Source: Conidiobolus incongruus B7586
Taxonomy: Eukaryota > Entomophthoromycota > Entomophthoromycetes > Entomophthorales > Conidiobolaceae
Direction: 5' to 3'
NCBI GenBank assembly: GCA_000697335.1
Contig: JNEM01016540.1
Coordinates: forward strand, 1 to 46,572
DNA length: 46,572 nt
Position numbers and translations under genes: made by a program. The notes under the pieces were generated by a model. That model worked only from the letters and a program-made list of their open reading frames with translations, made no database searches and had not been told where the DNA came from. Of this stretch, positions 22,029 through 34,723 are shown in pieces (the stretch's first letter is position 1; every line of letters starts with the position of its first letter).

Positions 22029-22800
22029 GTATGTATGTATGTAAATAATAATTTAACAATAATGTTACTCATTTATATATTAATATAAATATTATAAAGT
22101 AATTTCAATTGAATTATATTGTTTTTAATAAGTCATTAAGAAGATTTTTTTAAAATTTAAGGAAAAATTTTTATAAAACCATATTTTCAAATTAAAAATA
22201 AAAATCCAGATATTACTTTTGATTTCTAATAAAATCAAATTTTTTTATACTTATTTTAGGTCTATTGTCTATTTTAAATGTGGAAAGTATATAAAAAAAT
22301 GAAATTTTGGGATATTAATATTAAAATCTTCCGAATGATCTAATAAAAATTTTGAATGATATTTCATATTGAAACCTTTTTATCGGACAATATTTTAGAA
22401 ATTAAATCCAAAGATAAAAAAAATATTTTTTGTATTTTTGAGTTATATTTAAATTAAAATTTTTTTAAAGTAATTTTATATTATTATATTAATATTTTAA
22501 AAAATATCCTCTATATGATGTAGTATACAATATTCAAAATAATAATGAAAAAGAAAATAAGTTCAATATTTATAAAAAACAAGTTAATTAAATTGAATTA
22601 AAATGGGAAATAATATAAGCTGAGGCAAAGTTTTAATTTGGTTCAAATTGAGTATTAGAATGAAACTTTAAAACTATAGTTATTATATAAAGTTAATGGT
22701 CCATAGATCTAATACCATTTCAATCCTAAGATACTCTATATATCATTTTTTCACTATTATTGATAAATAACTGTGCTTATTGTATAGCAACTAGAGAAAT
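21720..22800. other. AT-rich intergenic region upstream of the transporter gene
   Basis: Contains an (AT)n/(ATGT)n compound repeat at 21997-22041 and the presumed promoter of the downstream gene, with a TATA-like CTATATAT near 22736-22744. No gene is supported. Confidence 0.55.
21997..22041. repeat. Compound (AT)n-(ATGT)n microsatellite
   Basis: About eleven AT units, a short interruption, then four ATGT units. Confidence 0.9.
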
Positions 22801-22838
22801 TATATTATTGCTGAATAGAATTTATAAAATTGAATAAA

Positions 22839-24083
22839 ATGAAGGAAGTTTCTAATCATCTGCCTCACTTGATCGTTCCTATTAATGAGCAGCTAAGACA
22901 ATATGACGAACCTTGGCGCAGATACTCTTACCCTATAGTCTATCTCTTCTTAGTTATGGTCCTCGGTTGGAATGCTATGGAAGTACATTTCACTGTGATT
23001 AACTTGGGTTGGATCGGTTTATTCTTTATCCCACTCGTATGCATGGGTGTTACATTCAGCGGTAAACTGTTAGGTCAATGCTTGTACTCGTATTCCAATG
23101 AAAGACAAAACAGCTTAGATAGAATTGCAGGAGTTAGCTTTGGCACTTTTGGAAAGTACTTTGTACATCCATTTAATGTAGCCGCCTTTCTCAGTGCAGC
23201 TTACTTTTGCATGATGAATACAGGCTTCAGATTGGTTCAATTCAGCTACATTGTTGGTAATGGAATGAATTGGAAGTATGCAGTTTTGGTTTCTTGTTGC
23301 TTCTACCTTGTATTCACCGTTTTTTGCAAGCGTGTCGAATCTTTGTGGTCCATTGTTCCTATTTTTGGTGCATTGTGCGTTTTTATCTTGTCTAGCATCG
23401 TAATTGGAACAGTTTCTAATATTGATCGAGTTGAAGGAATCTCTTCCACTTCTTTTGTTAGTAATGCACATGAACTTCCAATGTCATTAATGATGATGAT
23501 TACATGTTGGGATGGTGCCATTCTATTCCCCAAGATTGAATCAGTCATGACTAACCCTAGACAATGGGATTCTGTTTTGTCCCTCGCATGTTCGACAGTC
23601 GCTGTATTGTATCTTGCCATTTGTATTCCGGCCTACTTGTTTATGGGAGATGATTTCTCTTATTCATTAGTTGAAATTATCAACTCACGCCCTCTCTTCC
23701 AGGCCTCAGTCATTCTTTCACTCCTTTTTAATGTGATTATTGGTCCCATTTACCTCATTTCGCGCTGCTCAGATTGGGAAGATATGTTTGGATTGGAGTA
23801 CATTGAGTGCTCTAAAATCAGATATTTGGCTAGATCTTTATTTAGAATTGCTGTTGTGATGTTTGTAACGGTTGGTGTATATTATTACAGCCATATTGGA
23901 ACTGAAATCTCTATTGTTAGAGGTATTGCTGCCTCAATCATGATTCTCGTTGTCCCAATGCTATGTCACTACAAACTCTTCGGAAAACAGAATCGCAGCA
24001 TTTTAGGTATGACACAGCTTGTATTGTTCCTTATCATTGGTATAGCTGCACCAATTTTGGCCCTAGTCACATTCTTTTCTTAA
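22839..24083 (+). CDS. Amino-acid/auxin permease family transporter (Aa_trans type)
   Basis: A 414-residue membrane protein without introns. About eleven hydrophobic segments alternate with short loops. The block around CWDGAILFPKIESVMTNPRQ followed by a long helix ending YLAICIPAYLFMGDD matches the conserved region of the AAAP family (vacuolar AVT and SLC32/SLC38 type transporters), where FPEI..SM..P and GY..FG are typical. The family moves neutral or cationic amino acids, usually with protons. Substrate and membrane (vacuole or plasma membrane) cannot be told from sequence. The first in-frame ATG is at 22839; the open frame extends upstream only to a TTG. Coding composition is clearly less AT-rich than the flanks. 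It has no close neighbour and is followed by Aly/REF on the opposite strand (convergent, about 850 bp apart). Confidence 0.85.
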   Translation: MKEVSNHLPHLIVPINEQLRQYDEPWRRYSYPIVYLFLVMVLGWNAMEVHFTVINLGWIGLFFIPLVCMGVTFSGKLLGQCLYSYSNERQNSLDRIAGVSFGTFGKYFVHPFNVAAFLSAAYFCMMNTGFRLVQFSYIVGNGMNWKYAVLVSCCFYLVFTVFCKRVESLWSIVPIFGALCVFILSSIVIGTVSNIDRVEGISSTSFVSNAHELPMSLMMMITCWDGAILFPKIESVMTNPRQWDSVLSLACSTVAVLYLAICIPAYLFMGDDFSYSLVEIINSRPLFQASVILSLLFNVIIGPIYLISRCSDWEDMFGLEYIECSKIRYLARSLFRIAVVMFVTVGVYYYSHIGTEISIVRGIAASIMILVVPMLCHYKLFGKQNRSILGMTQLVLFLIIGIAAPILALVTFFS

Positions 24084-24930
24084 ATAGAGACATTTATTGT
24101 GATTAAACTTTGTTCTTATTTTCAATACCGTCCATCTACTTTAGTGACATTGAGCAATAAACTTTGTTACCCCTATTTAAACTTTTAGTTCAAATTATCG
24201 CATTTGAAGTATACACTATTCTTACGAAATAAATCGCCGATATTTATTATGTATAAGGTACATTTCATAATAAATAGCTCGCAATTGAATAATATTAAAT
24301 TAATACTAGAAATGATAAACCAGCTTTCAATTATCCAATAGTTTTGAAATAAAATTTTGTTTTGTTTCATATTTATCTAGTGTAATTGTATGAAATTTTA
24401 GTGCATATATTTATTATCAATATATTTATATCAAAACATTTATTTGTATATGTTGATGTGAATAATAACTATATTTAAGTCACATTTTGTAATTATCAAG
24501 ACAAAAGTGTATTACCAAAATATTAAACTAAATTTAGCATGACAAAACAATGATATATCAAAGAAATGAATAAATAAAAAATATAAAAACAATGTGTAGA
24601 AATGCAAATAAATTTATTAATTAAAGGTAAGTGTGTTATGAACTAATAATACAAAAAGCAAATAAAATAAAATGCAAATCTACATTGAAAAAAATGTAGA
24701 AAAAAACTCAAGTGTATTAGAAATCTAAAAATTCTTCGCAATTGATGAGATATTCGGAGGGGCCATTTTCGAGAGAATGAAGCGATAATCGATAACGGAA
24801 TGGAAATAAAACCTTGCTTTAAAGAATAAAATAAACCTTTGGGTGCTTAAAGTAAAAAATACAGCTTAGTTTTAATAATGGTTAAAATATAAAATGAATG
24901 AAATTAATACAAGAAATTAAGAAAAAAAAA
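24084..24930. other. Convergent 3' intergenic region
   Basis: Lies between the stop codons of the transporter (plus) and the Aly/REF gene (minus). It holds 3' UTR sequence with several AATAAA-like motifs on both strands and no additional gene that I can support. Confidence 0.6.
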
Positions 24931-25610
24931 CTAATCCTCAACAACCATAGCGTTGTCATCGCCACCAGTACCCATATATCCTTGAAGTTCTTGGTCAAGT
25001 TGCTCAGCAGTCTTGGGGGGAGCACGATTTCTGCGACCATGACCTGGTCTACGGGAACGACCAGGAGGACCATGTCTACGGGGACGATTGTTTTGTGGAG
25101 CAGGAGCTTGAGAAGTAGAGGACTGTTCCGAAGGAACAAAAGCAACTTCAATGCGCATTGGGCGACCTAAAATACGCAAAATGAGAAACAAAAAAATGAG
25201 AGTGATAAATTAATAATACCATCAAGCTTGACGTTGTGATAACGTTTGAAAGCAGTTAAGGCATCTCCAGAGAGCTTGAAAATAACGCTTCCAGTACCAG
25301 TTGAAGTACCATTTTCACGGAAGTTGATGTTAGCCGAACGGATGGGACCAACCTTACTAAAGATGTCGCGAAGGTCATTTGAAGTAACATTGCTGTTGAG
25401 GTTAGAAATGTTAATCTTGGAACTAGATTCGGCTCCAGAAGAAAGTCCAGAACGGTTGCTGCGAGTTTGGAGGTCACGACGAGGGGGTTGATGAGCACGA
25501 GGGCGCTGGCTGTTGCGATTGCGTTGATTGGAACGGAGATTGCGCTTAGGAGCAGCAGGCTTATCCATTTTGATAAGTTGGTCTAAAGACATATCTAATT
25601 TGGAGGTCAT
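24931..25610 (-). CDS. YRA1: Aly/REF mRNA export adaptor (Yra1/Mlo3 type)
   Basis: An RNA-binding component of TREX that hands spliced mRNA from UAP56/Sub2 to the Mex67-type export receptor in the nucleus. Exon 1 is 25220-25610 and exon 2 is 24931-25166. The 53-bp intron (25167-25219) has a GTATTA donor and TTTTAG acceptor and splits a Gly codon in the RRM. The 208-residue product has the N-terminal REF-N motif MSLDQLIKMD (residues 7-16), an Arg-rich region, an RRM from about 66 to 143 (RNP2 INISNL, RNP1-like GTGSVIFK) and a second Arg/Gly/Pro-rich region. The C-terminal helix AEQLDQELQGYM matches the family's UAP56-binding motif. Length and order are normal for the family. The symbol is by homology. 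Confidence 0.93.
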
Positions 25611-28600
25611 CTAAATCGGATTATCGGTGTAAATAACTCCATTCGTAAAAAAAATAGGTAAAAATCGCAAAAAAAGAAAAAAGTTGGACAAGAGGAAACA
25701 AGAGAAAGCTTGTTGTTGCTTGGGCTTATTTCAGGTCCATAGAAGAAATGAAAAGAGAAAATAAAAGCAATCCTTACGATGTTTAATGATTAAAGTTGAA
25801 CAAGTCCTTAATACAAGTATTAGACAGATTGAAGAGTTAAAGTTGAAAGAAAGAAACTTTAGGCTCTTAAAAATTGAGGAATCAGTTTTATAGTATAATA
25901 AATGAAAAATGCTTAGTCATCACCTCAATATCCAATAAAAGCTCAAAGAGACTAAGATAAACTCAATTTAACCAATCACCAGTTGGAAAATATCACCCTT
26001 GTACGAATCAAGCGATTGTTCAAATAAATCATAATCTGAATTATTAATATCCAAAAAAGTAAATGTGCAATGCATTTCTATTTCAATTCAAATTATTTAG
26101 TATCACAAAAAAATTCAAAAGAAATTTTCAAAAAATTTTACTTAATTAAAATAAACTATAAAATTGAATAAATGAATTTTATTAGCAAAATAATTCGTAA
26201 ATATCTATATAATTCATTTCAATATATTTAATGAATAATGATATATACTTTGTTAAAGTTTTACTTAGATTTCTTAATATTATAAAATCTATTTGATATA
26301 TCATTTATTCAGTTAGTTACGTTGCTATAAATATTTCGATCTATAATCTAGTTAATAAACTGAATATTTAAGACCTGAAAGAGATTGAAATGTTAAACTA
26401 ATTAAAAATAATGCTGCGCTTATTTTTCAGACAGTATAATATGGTAATATGAAAAGATAATAGTGGCATTTATGTTTAGCCACAAAATCAAATCTTCAAC
26501 TATTTATATAATTTTATAATAGATAAAATTATATTTTTATCAAAGTGTTGAGATATTATTATTAAATAATAAAATTCATGCAAATAATACTATTTTATTA
26601 GTTTTAGTGCGATGCAAAATATTTTCTTTTTCTCTTATTCATTGATATCTTCGAAGATAATTTTTGATTACTATATTTCTATTCATTATCATTTAATTTT
26701 AAATCAAACAATTTTAATGTTGAATTCAATTTGATAAATAATATAGCAATAGATTTTGATTTTGAGCAAATGAATAGCAATAACTTATATTTTATACTAC
26801 ATATCATATGATCATATTATAGCGATTAAGCATATGATTAGTATGATGAAAAAGCTAAATTAGTTGAACTAATAATTATTCAAAAGCTCGATTTGTAAAA
26901 ATAGTATTAGATCCTGAATTGATTTTTATTTATTTTATTTCGAATTATCTATATTTTACTAAATAATATGATTGACAATATAATGAATGTATTGAATTAT
27001 TATGATCATTGCTTTGTACAATTGTGTATTATTTAATGTGATAATATGAGATATATTTTATAACACTATTTTTTAAATCATTGTCTAAATAATTTTGAAA
27101 TTGGAGAGATTAAATAATCAATCTATGTAGATAATGGTTTCTTTATACGTTGCATATAATATTTTGAATTATTAAGTTCCCATGACTCAATTTTTAAATG
27201 AATAATCCTAGTAGTATAATTTCTAGTTTTCGGCATCTGTATAGTGTACTAAAAATTATTTATTAAAATTAAAGCATATATATAACTCTAGTATTAACAT
27301 ATAAAAGAATAAATAATTATATAATGTACCTTATTCCAGTGCTTCAATAAAACCAAAAATAAGTGAAACTTTCTAAATCAAATCCTCCTGTTATTTTAAT
27401 GAATTGCTCTAATATGAATTTATATCTTTTCATCATTATTGAATCAATATATCATGAATATAATATTATATAAGGATGGATGTAATGAACTAATATACAT
27501 ATTACTCAAATTGAAAATTTATATTGATATTGATATTTATCCTTCTTGACTAGTATGGTATAAACCAAGAAAATTTTGAAAATAGCTCATAGAACCTCTT
27601 TCTAGATTTCAAGGTGTCAAAGTTGATTAAATCAAACAGTAAAATATGATAACATTTTAATTTTTTATAATACCTTGTTGAAAGATAACGTGATTTAAAA
27701 TAAACAATATAAAAGTATTATGACATTCTAGAACAGTTGTAAAGGATTCAATTTTTAAAAAAAATTTTTAATTGAATGTTCAAGTGATGGTCACATGGAA
27801 TTAAATGCAAAATGGCAAATCACAAATAAATTACGAAAACTAAATATAATTTACCAAAGTTGTTTTAAATAATATATCGGTTATATGCTATCACTAATAT
27901 AGAGATATAAAAGTGTAATATTGAAATAACTATCAATTCTACTAATATATAATTGTATTTACAAAGGCAAGAGTATCAACCAATATTATATTGAATCAAT
28001 CTCATAATAAGTTAGTATATTTTCAATTATATCTCAGATTGAGTAATATATATATATATATATATATATTAAATTAGCTCAACTGATCAAGATTATAATA
28101 TTAAACTATGTTGTGCTTATATCAGAGTTATATGGTTAAATATAATGCAATTAATCAACATAATTAGCATCAATAGCTTTAAATAATGAGTGATAAAGGA
28201 ATTAATTATAATAAATAATTTTTTTTAAAATTATAATAAAAACCAAATATACACTACATCCACAGCATTATGGACTTAGGAATTGATTATATTATAATCC
28301 TAAATATAATGATATATTAATAATATAACTCATCATCAATATTAATTTTTAAATTGAAAAATAATACTGTAAAATATTAGTTAAGATTTATGATATTTAC
28401 ATTTGATATAAAAATATGCTGAAGATTACTACATTCTTAATTTCATGTATACATTTCTTAAGTATTGAATATTTAAACACTTGTTAGAACTCAGTCTAAT
28501 ATAACCTAAGAATTCAAACCGAAGATACGATTTAAACATAATTTACTATAAAGTAAATGTCTAATAATAAAATTTTTGATATATTTAAATTTAAATTTCA

Positions 28601-29813
28601 TATGATAAGGTTTTAGAAAAAAGTAAATTTTACTTGTTTAAGTTTGTACGTTGTTTATGTTACATTTCATTAAAAACTCGCATTAATTAAAGATTGATCA
28701 ATTCTGGTTATAATATATAAAATCAAAACTTTTTTGGATTTTCCTAATGTTATAAATGATAACTATTTTGATTATCTATATGATCCTATCACAATTGTAA
28801 TTTGAATTTTTTACTATTTTTATTTGTAAAAATATGTTGAATGGTTACCCAAATTGACAATTTTCATGACTTGTTTAAATATCATTATTTAGAATTTATA
28901 TTATGATTAATATTAATTTTATTGATGAGTAATTTATATTTTTTATCCATTCTTAGATATTATTATCGAAATATCTTTAGTTGAAATGTTTTAATGTGAT
29001 TTTTAATAAAATCCTCTAGTTGAAAATTGCTATTGTTAAATATGTTTTTGTATGCATTTATACGCTTGGATGTTAAAATTAATAATCGTAAATATATGAT
29101 ATAATTACATAATTTTCATTTCAAATTTTAATAATAAATGATATTTTTGTATTAATAATCTATTCTAAATTTACAATAGTGTTTTGACTAATTGAACAAT
29201 TGAATAATTTAGTAATTGGCTAATTTGTCTTATAGCGATTACCCTTCATGAACACAGGTTGAGAATATTGTAATAATACATCTGAATGAGTTTATATATA
29301 CATATATATAACCTGGGCTATATGATAACCCTTATCTATATATTAAAAGAAAATATCGAAGTTATATAATACAAAGTTCACATGAACATTTTAATATTAT
29401 AAAATAATTATGAATAAAATAAAATAATTAGCCAATCAGGATTTATAAGCCAGAGCTATAATTAATTGAAAATAAAATGAATGAAAATGATTTTTAATAA
29501 CTCAGGGATAATCACTCTTATAAAGATTAAAACAATAATATTAACATCACTTACTTATATTCATCATAGTCTCAATTCCCTAGCTTTATCACCTTGATCA
29601 ATTTAATTTCTTTTAACATACTATTCAACTTTAATATTATTCGACTCAGCATTATTATTAGCATAAACTATCCATACCTTTATTTCTCAGTTAATATTGA
29701 TTCAAAAATAGAATCAATTTATTACTCTTTGAATTATTTTATTAAATTTTACTATTTCGTAATTTCCATTCTTATATATTTTATTTTAATTTCCCCAAAA
29801 ATATAATATAATT
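25611..29813. other. Long AT-rich intergenic region between divergent genes
   Basis: About 4.2 kb between the starts of the Aly/REF gene (minus) and the kinase gene (plus). The first 300 bp are probably the Aly/REF 5' UTR and promoter. The rest contains an (AT)n run at 28046-28069 and a short GC-richer patch near 29310-29335. I see no gene, tRNA or recognisable transposon. The short frame 29594-29806 is compositional noise. Confidence 0.55.
28046..28069. repeat. (AT)n microsatellite
   Basis: About twelve AT units. Confidence 0.9.
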
Positions 29814-31594
29814 ATGACACACTTTACTGAAACTGCCACTCAGTCCAATATTCCTAGCTCAAAATCTCCGACCCCGGAATTTAATAGAGTCAAATCCCTT
29901 AGCATTTCACACACTGAATCTACATATAAACCTCCGCGATTGAGGAGGAGTGTTCCAATTTCTCATAATTTAGCTTTACCACAACTCAAAGAGACTGTGA
30001 ATTTTAGCGATTTAAACTTAGATGTCAAACCAAACAAACATAATAGGTAAATTACAGGATATTCTATATTTAAATTAGAGCACCATTTTAGCTAATTTTA
30101 ATCTAGCTGGAGTACTTTCCAAGACCATTTAGTTTCCCCAAATCAAATCAGCTTTCCTAAGGACTTTTTAACTCCATTAACGCCTCAACCTAACCAAACT
30201 GTCATAGAAACAAATTCTATAGTTGTTGATTACGATCCCATAACCCAACACAAAATGATAAACCAGTACGAAATACTAAGAGAGCTAGGTAGAGGGTGCC
30301 ACGGTAAAGTCAAGTTGGGAAGAAATGTTGAGACTGGGACATTATATGCGATAAAAGTGATATACAAAAATACTCGAAGACGATTAGGAAGTAAATCTTT
30401 ACTTTCGACCCAGATGGCTAAAATCCAAAGAGAGATAGCTATTCTCAAAAAATGCAACCATCCCCACATAGTCAAGCTACAAGAAGTGATTGATGATCCA
30501 AAATCTAAGAAAATATATATGATCTTAGAGTATATGGACGGGGGAGAAATTATATTTAAAGACCCTGAAACTCAGCAGCCTTGTCTAGATATGACAACGA
30601 TCAAAAATATTATGAGAAATGTAATACTAGGTTTAGAATATTTACATAGCCATGGTATTATTCATCGTGATATTAAACCAGCTAATTTATTGTGGAGCTC
30701 TGATGGATCTGTAAAAATTTCTGATTTCGGAGTTAGCTATTGTAAGAGGGCCAAATTAGACTTGGGTTTATCTCATTCAAGTTCATTCACATACTCCTCA
30801 TCTCCTGGATCTTCTTCTTCCAGGCCTCAATCAGTTGGCGATCTTAATGATCTACCAGGCTCTGCTCTCAATCGAGCAAGTGTTCAGAGTTTTAATGCAT
30901 CTCAAGATGAGATTAATAATACTGAAGATGATTTGGAACTTGCGAAAACTGCTGGAAGTCCAGCTTTTTTTGCTCCTGAGCTTTGTTGGTCAGGTAACTA
31001 GCTTTCATTCTCTATTCTTCAATTTTCTAATAATAATATTATAGGTGAAGATTCAAACTTTACCAAAAGACCTCCGATCACCAGTGCCATTGATGTTTGG
31101 GCTCTTGGAGTAACTCTATATTGTTTTGTCTTTGGGACAGTCCCTTTTACTGCAGAGACTGAGTTTGAATTATTTGAGATAATACCAAGAGATCCAGTCA
31201 CCTTTCCCGAGCATATACCTATTGATGATCAACTCAAAGATCTTTTAAATAGGCTACTTGAAAAGGATGTTAGTAAAAGAATCACAATATCTGAAGTGAA
31301 GGTGATATTTTTTATTTTCAAGTAACTATATTTTACTAATCTGTTCATTCTAGACACATCCATGGATTCTATCAGATTTACAAAATCCTGATGAATGGAT
31401 ACAAGCAAACTCGGAGGATCAATATCCCAAAGTAGATTACACTGAACATGAGGTTGAAAATGCCATAACAGTAAAAGTACCTAAACTTTATTGATATTTA
31501 AAAATCAATAATTCTAATGTTAATTTGATAGGAAAAAATCCGACGTCAATTTAGAAAATTTTCTGGGACGTTTTTAAGACCATTTAAAAAATGA
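29814..31594 (+). CDS. CaMKK/Sak1-like serine/threonine protein kinase
   Basis: Five exons: 29814-30046, 30107-30993, 31045-31301, 31354-31470, 31532-31594, with GT-AG introns of 51-61 bp. All phases join to one frame of 518 residues. Such kinases phosphorylate the activation loop of AMPK/Snf1-type kinases (fungal Sak1/Tos3/Elm1, fission yeast Ssp1, animal CaMKK). The 127-residue N-terminal tail is low in order. The kinase domain starts at about 132, with Gly loop GRGCHGKV (139-146), Lys161 in YAIKV, the Arg-rich insert NTRRRLGS typical of CaMKK, HRD at 264-266, DFG at 284-286 and AGSPAFFAPEL at 361-371 (CaMKK-like). The DFG-to-APE segment is about 80 residues, with a Ser-rich insert, far longer than usual. 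LPRDPVTFP in CaMKK corresponds to IPRDPVTFP here. The short basic C-terminus ends RPFKK. Confidence 0.9.
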
Positions 31595-31778
31595 ATTGAA
31601 CTATATCAAAAAGTCACTCTGACATTAATATATTGTATTTTATATCGCACCATTATTTTATATTAATTATTATTTAATAAAATTCGCTACAAAGAGATTC
31701 TAATATAGTCGTGACCCTTAATTTTCAATGGTATTGTACAAAATTTTGGAATATTATGTTATACTTGTTTAAAAAATA

Positions 31779-31850
31779 TGCCCATACGCGGGATTGAACC
31801 ACGGATCTTCTGTTTACAAGACAGACGCCTTACCACTTGGCCACATAGGC
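31779..31850 (-). tRNA. tRNA-Thr (anticodon UGU)
   Basis: The 72-nt minus-strand sequence folds as a complete cloverleaf. The acceptor GCCTATG pairs with TATGGGC plus discriminator A. The D arm is GGCC...GGC. The anticodon stem TCTGT/ACAGA encloses loop CTTGTAA with anticodon TGT. The T arm CGTGG/CCGCG encloses TTCAATC. There is no intron. Box A (TGGCCAAGTGG) and box B (GGTTCAATCCC) are intact. Minus-strand sequence downstream (below 31779) has a T-rich run (about 31770-31776) serving as pol III terminator. Confidence 0.96.
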
Positions 31851-32855
31851 ATATTGGGGGAATTCAATTGACATTTATTTGCTCTTGAGATCTAATTCAA
31901 ACTTGATTTTTCATTTAATTTTCCCAATATTTAATATTTAAACTTTCCTTTTTTACCATTGTTATTTTCTTATATTTTATTTTCCTTTTATTATGTATTT
32001 TTTGACTTTCAATCTTTCATTATTTTTGTAATATTTTCAACAATGTTTCTTTTCATTATTTATATTTCTTTTAATATAAAATATCAAAGAATGTAGGAGT
32101 TATATATATATATATATATATATTTTATATAATTGTTGAAATTTAATAATATCGGAATAATTCTAATTTATATATCCTATATCAATATATAAAAATATTC
32201 TATCATAAATAACAAAATGACAACTTTAAAAATTGATTTGACTTTAAACCTCATCTGGATTATTTTCTAATATTAATTTTTTGTAATGATTTTGAAAATT
32301 GTAATATTAAAACTTTATTCATACAACCAGATAATTAAATTGGTTATTTAAGAATATATTAAAATCTCATTATAATCTGATTATTCTTACATATCTGTAA
32401 ACATGATAATGATAAAATTGCTATTTTAATATACGATTTTATTGTCAATTATTAATAAAAGAAATAGTTTAATTTAAAACTAAATTTAATAATGATTGAT
32501 TCGATTTATTTCCATTAAAAATGTAGATAAATCAAAGTCATCAATGATTACTGGTATAATTTTGAATTTAAAGAATTACGTTTTAATCTAAATAAAATTG
32601 TGATTATATTTCCAAGTATTTTATTAAAATATAAAAATGAATTTAGATACATAATTTTTGCAAAATTTTAAAGCTTGATTAATGTATATGCAAAAATATT
32701 TAGTAAAACCTTGAATTAAAATATGAAATGAATAAATATGGCGACAATGAAATAGTTTATTTAATTAAGAGCAAATGTGCAACAAAATATGAATTTTAAA
32801 CTTCATATGGTTCTATATCATATGCTAAATAATATTACTGAGATGTTGGTAATAT
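31851..32855. other. AT-rich intergenic region
   Basis: Between the tRNA and the 3' end of CCT8. It has an (AT)n run at 32101-32122 and no gene that I can support. Confidence 0.6.
32101..32122. repeat. (AT)n microsatellite
   Basis: About eleven AT units. Confidence 0.9.
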
Positions 32856-34723
32856 TTAGTCTTCATCCCAGTTGGGGTTGTTTTTAGGCAACTTGGGTCC
32901 TCCAGCTGGTTTGCTCATGATAATCTAGAATCACAAAATTAATATATGAATGGATAATGTAAAAACCAAATTAAAATACCTGATCAACTTGTAGTACAGT
33001 GAGAGCAGCATTGGTAGCTAATTCGATAGCATTCTTTTTAACAACATAAGCATCGAGTATACCATTTTCAACAGCATCTAAAATACTGGCAGATTCACTA
33101 TCAATATTGACACCTTGGTGAGAAACAGTTTCGGAAGAGTAGTGAGCGGCGTGAATCTTTGAAAGGATTTCAATGCTGCTCATTCCAGAGGTTTCACCAA
33201 GAATACGGGGAACAATTTCAAGAGCTTCAGCGAATTTCTTGATAGCATGTTGATGAATACCAGGGGTCTTTTGACCAAAGTTATGAAGTTGTTTAGATAG
33301 TTGCATTTCACTAGCACCGGCACCGGCTAAGAGTCTTCCGTCCTTCGTGAGGGCTTTGACAGTGTTGACACCATCATCGATGGCGCGTTCAACATCATCT
33401 AAAAAGTTTCTAGTGGCACCACGAAGGAGAACAGTGATAGTCTTAGTGCGTTCTTGCTCTTGTCTGAATACTGTAACACGATCACTACCAATTTCAATGG
33501 ATTCAACAATTTCACAGTAACCCATTTCTTCAGCCATAGGAACACCTAAACGAGCCAAAGCAGTACCATCAACAACTTGGCATAAACGGCGTAAATCGAA
33601 TTTAGATTGGACTTTGATAGCCATCATATTGAAGCGATTAATGTAATGGAGTGCTAATTCACCAATAGTACCGCCAGTAACAAGGACCTTAACTCCAGCA
33701 TCAGCTAATTCTCTGAAGATCTAATATTTAAAAATGAATAATGAATAGGGAGTAAAAATCAGAAACATAGTAATTACCTCTTCAACTTGTTTTTCTTCAC
33801 CCTTGGTAAAATCCATCATTTCCTTGGCGTTGTGAATCAAGACAGTTCCCTTAGTTTCGGTTGAAGAAGTATCTAAGGGGCAGCTAAAGACAGCAACCTT
33901 AGCCTTTTCGACACGAGTAACTTGGGATTCAGGTTCTCTTCCCAAAACCATACCCTTAACGACGCGGGATTCGTTAAGATTTCCTCCTAAAATTTTAACA
34001 ACGCGAACATTGTCAACATTGAAGTTTTTGGGAGTTTTGGGTATAACTTCAAGCACAGCTTCATGGATTAAACCTCCGATGAAATCTTCGTAGCCATTGA
34101 GCTTAGAACCAATAGCGGTTGTAATAACTTTGATCAAGGCTTCGGATTCCTTAATATTTTCAATGATTTCAACGGGAAGACCTAATTAATAGAGTTATTC
34201 ATTATACTCACACTGTATGAAAATAAAAAATTACTTTCTAAAATTTCTAAGGCCTTTTTGAGAGCAAGTTCATATCCTTGAAGAACTTCAGAGGGGTGTA
34301 AGCCCATTTTCAAAAGTTCCTCGGCTTTGTTAAGGAGTTCAGCCGCAAGAACAATAACAAGATTGGTAGCATCTCCCAACTAAGATAAATTAAAGATCAG
34401 TGGTACTTTTGGTTTGGTCTTAAGTTAAATGTTATTACCTCTTTTTCTTGTTGTTGACTAGCCATAACTACAACTTTGGCAGCAGGATGGACTACTTCGA
34501 TTTCACGAATCATGGTAGCAGCATCATTAGTGACAAAAAGCTGTTCTAAGTTGTTGACAACAATCTTGTTTCTACCATTAGGACCGAAAGATGTTTGTGT
34601 GATCTGACTGAGTTCTTTGATGGCAGTAATATTCTTGATGACGGCTTCGTCAACACCTTGGGCCATCTTGTAGCCATCTTTGAACAATCCAGATGAAGCG
34701 GGTTTGGGAATCCTTAAAGCCAT
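32856..34723 (-). CDS. CCT8: T-complex protein 1 subunit theta (CCT8)
   Basis: A subunit of the cytosolic TRiC/CCT chaperonin ring that folds actin, tubulin and other proteins using ATP. Five exons: 34439-34723, 34235-34379, 33778-34181, 32980-33720, 32856-32924; introns are 53-59 bp. The joined frame is 547 residues, the usual length for CCT8. Recognisable blocks are SFGPNGRNKIVVN and LFVTNDAATMIREIEVVHPA in the equatorial domain, KGMVLGREPES leading to the apical domain, VKVLVTGGTIGELALHY, LLRGATRNFLDDVERAIDDG, and AGAGASEMQLS. The acidic C-terminus NPNWDED is like yeast CCT8. The catalytic loop reads GDAT rather than the common GDGT; the Asp is kept. It is divergent with PAT1 across a 364-bp shared promoter region. 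Confidence 0.96.

Noticed and set aside
22830-22838. Start of the transporter at 22830
   Set aside because: The codon there is TTG; the first in-frame ATG is 22839 and a nuclear eukaryotic gene should use it.
23115-23620. Antisense frames within the transporter gene
   Set aside because: Shadows of the membrane-protein coding strand with no domain features.
29594-29806. 70-residue open frame just upstream of the kinase
   Set aside because: Ile/Tyr/Phe-rich noise in the kinase 5' region, not in frame with the kinase.
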